Part shown: positions 32,690 through 34,938 of the stretch, piece after piece
Layout: every line of letters starts with the position of its first letter
Numbering within the stretch: position 1 is the first letter of the stretch
From: Lingula anatina
Lineage: Eukaryota; Brachiopoda; Lingulata; Lingulida; Lingulidae
Reading direction: 5' to 3'
DNA: 34,938 nucleotides
NCBI RefSeq assembly: GCF_001039355.2
Contig: NW_019776074.1
Location: forward strand, 86,514 to 121,451
The notes under the pieces: model-generated
What the model saw: the letters and a program-made list of their open reading frames with translations, nothing else
Told to the model about the DNA's origin: nothing
The model's database searches: none
Position numbers and translations under genes: made by a program

Positions 32690-34745
32690 TATGTATGCTT
32701 GTATGAATGTATGTATGTATGTGTTTGTGTGTGTTTGTGAGTGTGTGTTTGTGTTTGTAAATGTGTGTGTGTATGTANGTAGGTATAATCACCAGCTTTT
32801 TTGTTTCTAAATGCATATAATATTGATTATGATTACGCTAATTAAATACAGCTAATTTCATCAGGTTTTCTGTTTCATATTCTCAGCGCCAGAACCTCCA
32901 GGATTCGTGCTAATTTGATTGCATTCAGCGAGAGTCCCCGCAGAGTTGGTTCGCTGTACGGAGAACGATTGTTTCATGGGGGATGAGCCCTTATCCTTGG
33001 AATGTGTTGTCCGTGTAGCATTCTGTGTAGCATTCCGAGTAACAACTGATCTTAGACATGCAACCCCATGTCTAATTGGTATCCCTTGAAAACTCATCTT
33101 CAGAAACAACGTCTGCCTGACCATACATTCATTATGACTGACATACATGTACGATACTATCTCATCAGGTTCACTGGCCACTGGCGGTTTTGTTTCATGT
33201 ATATATTCATTTATATTCTAGGTGTTGCTGATGGTGCACACATGGGCTTAAAACCCAACTATTTCGCAAAGTCATATTGCCAAAACAATAATCGCCCCTG
33301 TGCAAAGTTTGCATGCTTCTTTGACAAGATAATCAGTGAAAAAACCTTTTCAGTGCATATAATGCACGTTAGACATTTAAATATATAAACATTTTTTTAC
33401 AAAAAGATCAACACTTAATCTACAATATATATAAACAGTGCATGTGCACTGCTTGTCCTTCCCCGGGGCAAACATGTGTTTGTGAGTGTGTGTTTGTGTA
33501 TGTGTGCGCGTGTATGTGCGTTTGTGTGTGAGTGTGTGCGTGTGTGTGCGTTTGTGTGTGTGTGCGTTTGTGTGTGTTTGTGTTTGTGAGTGTGTGAATG
33601 TGCGTGCGCGTGTGTGCGTGTATGTGTGTGTGTGTGTGTGTGTGTAACAACGGTGACTCTGATGGAGATCAGAGAAAACAACACTTTCATTGTAATTTAA
33701 TTACTAAACCTCTGTCAAAATAACCAGAGGTAGATGAGATAGATTTATTTTACTAATCGTGTAATATTTCGGTTAAAGCGACTATGTGTTTGTTTGGTTA
33801 TTGTTGTTAAATTCAGTTTTATTTTAAGTTTTCAGTTGATTCTGTTACTCAGTTTATCGAGTAAAATGCATAAAAATGAATAAAATTATATTGTTCTTTT
33901 GGATTTTAGTATATGTGTCGACTTCCCCCCTCGGGGCGTGCAAACTTGCCCCAATGTGGCAATTTAAAAAATTGAATTAACTCTGAAAAATGTTACAGTA
34001 GACATCTGCTACTTATACCACATTTATCTTAATCTACATATCTTTCTTCTGCAAAAAATGTATTTATCAACTACCGCTGACTAATCTGGATGGTCAGTGT
34101 TATCGTATGTTGGCGTCAATTGAGCTGCCCGCATCTTTGAAGGAAAAGGGAGCGAAATACTGGTGGGAGAAGGGGTTTTTTTCTTTCCTTTTTAAGGGCT
34201 TTTGGTGTATTTCCTTTATTTATTTTTCATCTATGTCCAACATTAACTTCACATCCATTCTAATAACCACAGTTTAATTTTAAAACGCCATTACCATATT
34301 CGCCTGTCATTTCACCCCTCACCCCCCCCCCCCCACCCCACCCCCGGGACCGCTAACAACCCTCATCCACCTAACTAGGTTCTGGAACAGTCTATTCGCT
34401 ATGGACAAACCCACTTTGCCACATATCATTTTATAGGTGAGATCCTGGCCAAACTGCGGCAACCTGATGGCTACCCTGTCCGGCTTTTCCCTGGCCGCTT
34501 CCTGCAGGCATTCCCACACCGTGCGTCCCACTAGAGGCTCGCTGCTGGCCCCGTGGATGTAACTGTTCTTTAACGGTTCGTTTGGAGGCGTGGCATCGCT
34601 GGATAAAGGTGAGAAAAAGAGTAATGTGTAGTTTACTCCAAACACCGATTCTTAAGTAAGTAAACAATTGAACCAACCGACAGACAGACAGACAGACAGA
34701 CGGACAAATACTATACCCTGGGTTTTCAACGATTGACTTCCACAT
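22554..34745 (-). CDS. ACSF2-like medium-chain acyl-CoA ligase, copy R (complete, 18 exons)
   Basis: Predicted AMP-forming acyl-CoA ligase that activates fatty acids through an acyl-adenylate. Coding exons on the minus strand: 34717-34745, 34415-34598, 31217-31351, 30830-30883, 30473-30588, 30028-30081, 29152-29263, 28576-28671, 27945-28141, 27638-27735, 27275-27345, 27028-27135, 26742-26890, 26089-26236, 25842-25900, 23454-23511, 23098-23169, 22554-22637. All junctions have AG/GT sites and the phases chain through, giving 607 residues; human ACSF2 is close to this length. Visible motifs: SSGSTGVPK (about 227-235), GSTES (386-390), WYYTGD (464-469), FSGRK (481-485), and RQK at 578-580 in the position of the C-terminal catalytic lysine. 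Exon 1 encodes MWKSIVENP; an in-frame ATG 23 codons upstream (34814) is possible, but a TATA-like box only about 20-30 bp before it argues for the downstream start. Mitochondrial location is typical of ACSF2 but not shown here. Exon 2 has a weak donor (AAA then GTGGGT). Confidence 0.88.
22759..22805. repeat. TG microsatellite, R intron 17
   Basis: (TG)n with one GAG interruption, between exon 17 and the terminal exon. Confidence 0.9.
22998..23074. repeat. partial exon 17 duplicate plus CA microsatellite (copy R)
   Basis: CTTCTGCCTGATCCCCACCC and the next bases repeat the 3' two-thirds of exon 17 with its donor, but without an acceptor, fused to a (CA)n array. The same structure occurs near M at 4566-4704, where the exon tail at 4621-4660 lies between two CA arrays. 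The unit is exon tail, donor, intron start and (CA)n. Confidence 0.8.
24497..24620 (-). pseudogene. Tc1/mariner-type transposase C-terminus, left arm
   Basis: The minus strand reads [16 protein letters not shown] and ends AVRG-RTRC stop or close to it, the inverted counterpart of the right-arm C-terminus. Upstream coding blocks in this arm are decayed, with PDI recognisable but no HLW motif. Confidence 0.7.
24905..25486 (+). pseudogene. Tc1/mariner-type transposase remnant, right arm
   Basis: Plus strand: [20 protein letters not shown] (about 24917-24976) resembles the first catalytic-Asp block of Tc1 transposases (SDES-F-L---DG--RVWR). [11 protein letters not shown] at about 25272-25304 matches the DLNPIEHLW block, with the catalytic Glu replaced by Lys and a stop following. 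[20 protein letters not shown] (from about 25382) and AVRGKRTRC then stop form the C-terminus. Frames are broken between blocks; inactive. Confidence 0.75.
25938..26088. repeat. CT and CA microsatellite beside R exon 14 donor
   Basis: (CT)n, (CA)n and again (CT)n fill the intron from the exon 14 donor (26089) towards exon 15. It is expanded relative to copy M (6728-6783). Confidence 0.9.
26413..26705. repeat. minisatellite near copy R exon 13
   Basis: Counterpart of the array at 7110-7412: units such as TCACAACTATCACAATCATC CAGTGTGTTG. It lies 37 bp from the exon 13 donor. Confidence 0.85.
30336..30443. mobile_element. 108-bp hAT-like MITE, copy R intron 5
   Basis: Orthologous-by-duplication copy of the element in gene M, with the same ends and the same GGGAGGGG duplication (30328-30335 and 30444-30451). 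It lies 29 bp from the donor of exon 5. Confidence 0.8.
30830..30883 (-). CDS. copy R exon 4, 54-nt micro-exon ([18 protein letters not shown])
   Basis: This small exon is easy to miss. It is flanked by acceptor TTTTAG and donor GTATGT and is phase 0 on both sides. It supplies the PAY segment expected in ACSF2 after the AQ-G-V stretch (human NPAYQ region), joining VVFNA to LKSKTLV. The counterparts in copy M are 11791-11844 ([18 protein letters not shown]) and 13400-13453 ([18 protein letters not shown]). Conservation of frame in all three supports it as real. Confidence 0.82.
32617..32686. repeat. AT microsatellite, R intron 2
   Basis: About 35 AT dinucleotides, followed by ATGT and TG repeats that run into the N at 32778. 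Confidence 0.95.
32778..32778. other. single N at intron 2 duplication breakpoint in copy R
   Basis: The N interrupts a TG microsatellite. The following sequence (TATAATCACCAGC...) returns to a segment equivalent to that starting near 31730. Intron 2 of copy R is therefore duplicated across an N. Confidence 0.9.
33470..33644. repeat. TG microsatellite, R intron 2
   Basis: Counterpart of the longer TG array of copy M (16388-16694), followed in both by AACAACGGTGACTCTGATGG. Confidence 0.95.
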
Positions 34746-34803
34746 CCTTCTTCTCTCAATGCCAGACAGACGTACTCGTGAATAGACACTGACACATATA
34801 CAC

Positions 34804-34860
34804 TCTATACACACCGCTATAATAAATACAATTCATATATAAGCGTTATCTCTGACCTCT
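34804..34860 (-). promoter_or_regulatory. putative core promoter of copy R (TATA-like)
   Basis: On the minus strand, CTTATATATG (34834-34843) lies about 90 bp upstream of the MWKS start codon, with GATAA just before it. A start site about 30 bp downstream would fall near 34805-34812, leaving a short 5' UTR. Copy M has lost this TATA-like word, where an insertion sits instead. This is a prediction from spacing only. Confidence 0.35.
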
Positions 34861-34938
34861 CACTCCGGGTAGGTGGATCCTTGTCTTTATCTAGAATCAC
34901 TCGACAGTCACTGGTTTACACTAACTTTCAGCCTTTTT

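Larger units (their letters stand above)
31730..33640. repeat. duplicated intron 2 segment of copy R
   Basis: The segment containing CACCAGCTTTTCTGTTTC, GAGAACGATTGTTTCATGGG and TATTCTAGGTGTTGCTGATG occurs at 31730-32777 and again at 32779-33640, divided by an N. Copy M has one version (about 15040-15650). The two R copies differ by scattered substitutions and indels, as two haplotypes would. Confidence 0.75.

Overview
This is eukaryotic DNA: intron-rich genes with GT/AG splice sites, long microsatellites, many small terminal-inverted-repeat transposons, a BEL/Pao-type integrase remnant and Tc1/mariner remnants. The repeat style and the abundance of GTACATGTAC-like words suggest a marine invertebrate, most likely a bivalve mollusc. 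The species call is inference only.

All convincing host coding sequence belongs to one family, read on the minus strand: medium-chain acyl-CoA ligases related to ACSF2 (AMP-forming, ANL superfamily). There are three head-to-tail copies. Copy R (34745 down to 22554) is complete, with 18 coding exons and 607 codons. Copy M (17474 down to about 4732) matches R exon for exon. M has a 1-base deletion in exon 13, a 1.46 kb retroelement insertion about 80 bp upstream of its start codon, two copies of the exon 3-4 pair, two copies of the exon 16-17 pair, and no terminal exon. Copy L (4540 to beyond the left edge) is more diverged; it starts at exon 5 and runs through exon 11 with intact reading frames.

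Single N characters lie at 4555, 5529, 13343 and 32778, and 25 Ns at 3164-3188. Each single N lies at a breakpoint where sequence jumps to another copy of a segment already seen. The exon duplications and the M/L fusion may therefore be unmerged contig ends or haplotypes rather than biology.

The region between R and M (19027-22553) holds no host gene and is a cluster of small inverted-repeat elements. Introns carry datable insertions, because the paralogous intron preserves the empty site: a 1662 bp palindromic Tc1/mariner derivative in R intron 15 (24155-25816) and a 502 bp Harbinger-like element in M intron 2 (15671-16172). An L intron holds a 987 bp element carrying a broken Myb/SANT-like gene. 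No RNA gene, CRISPR array or prokaryotic feature was seen.
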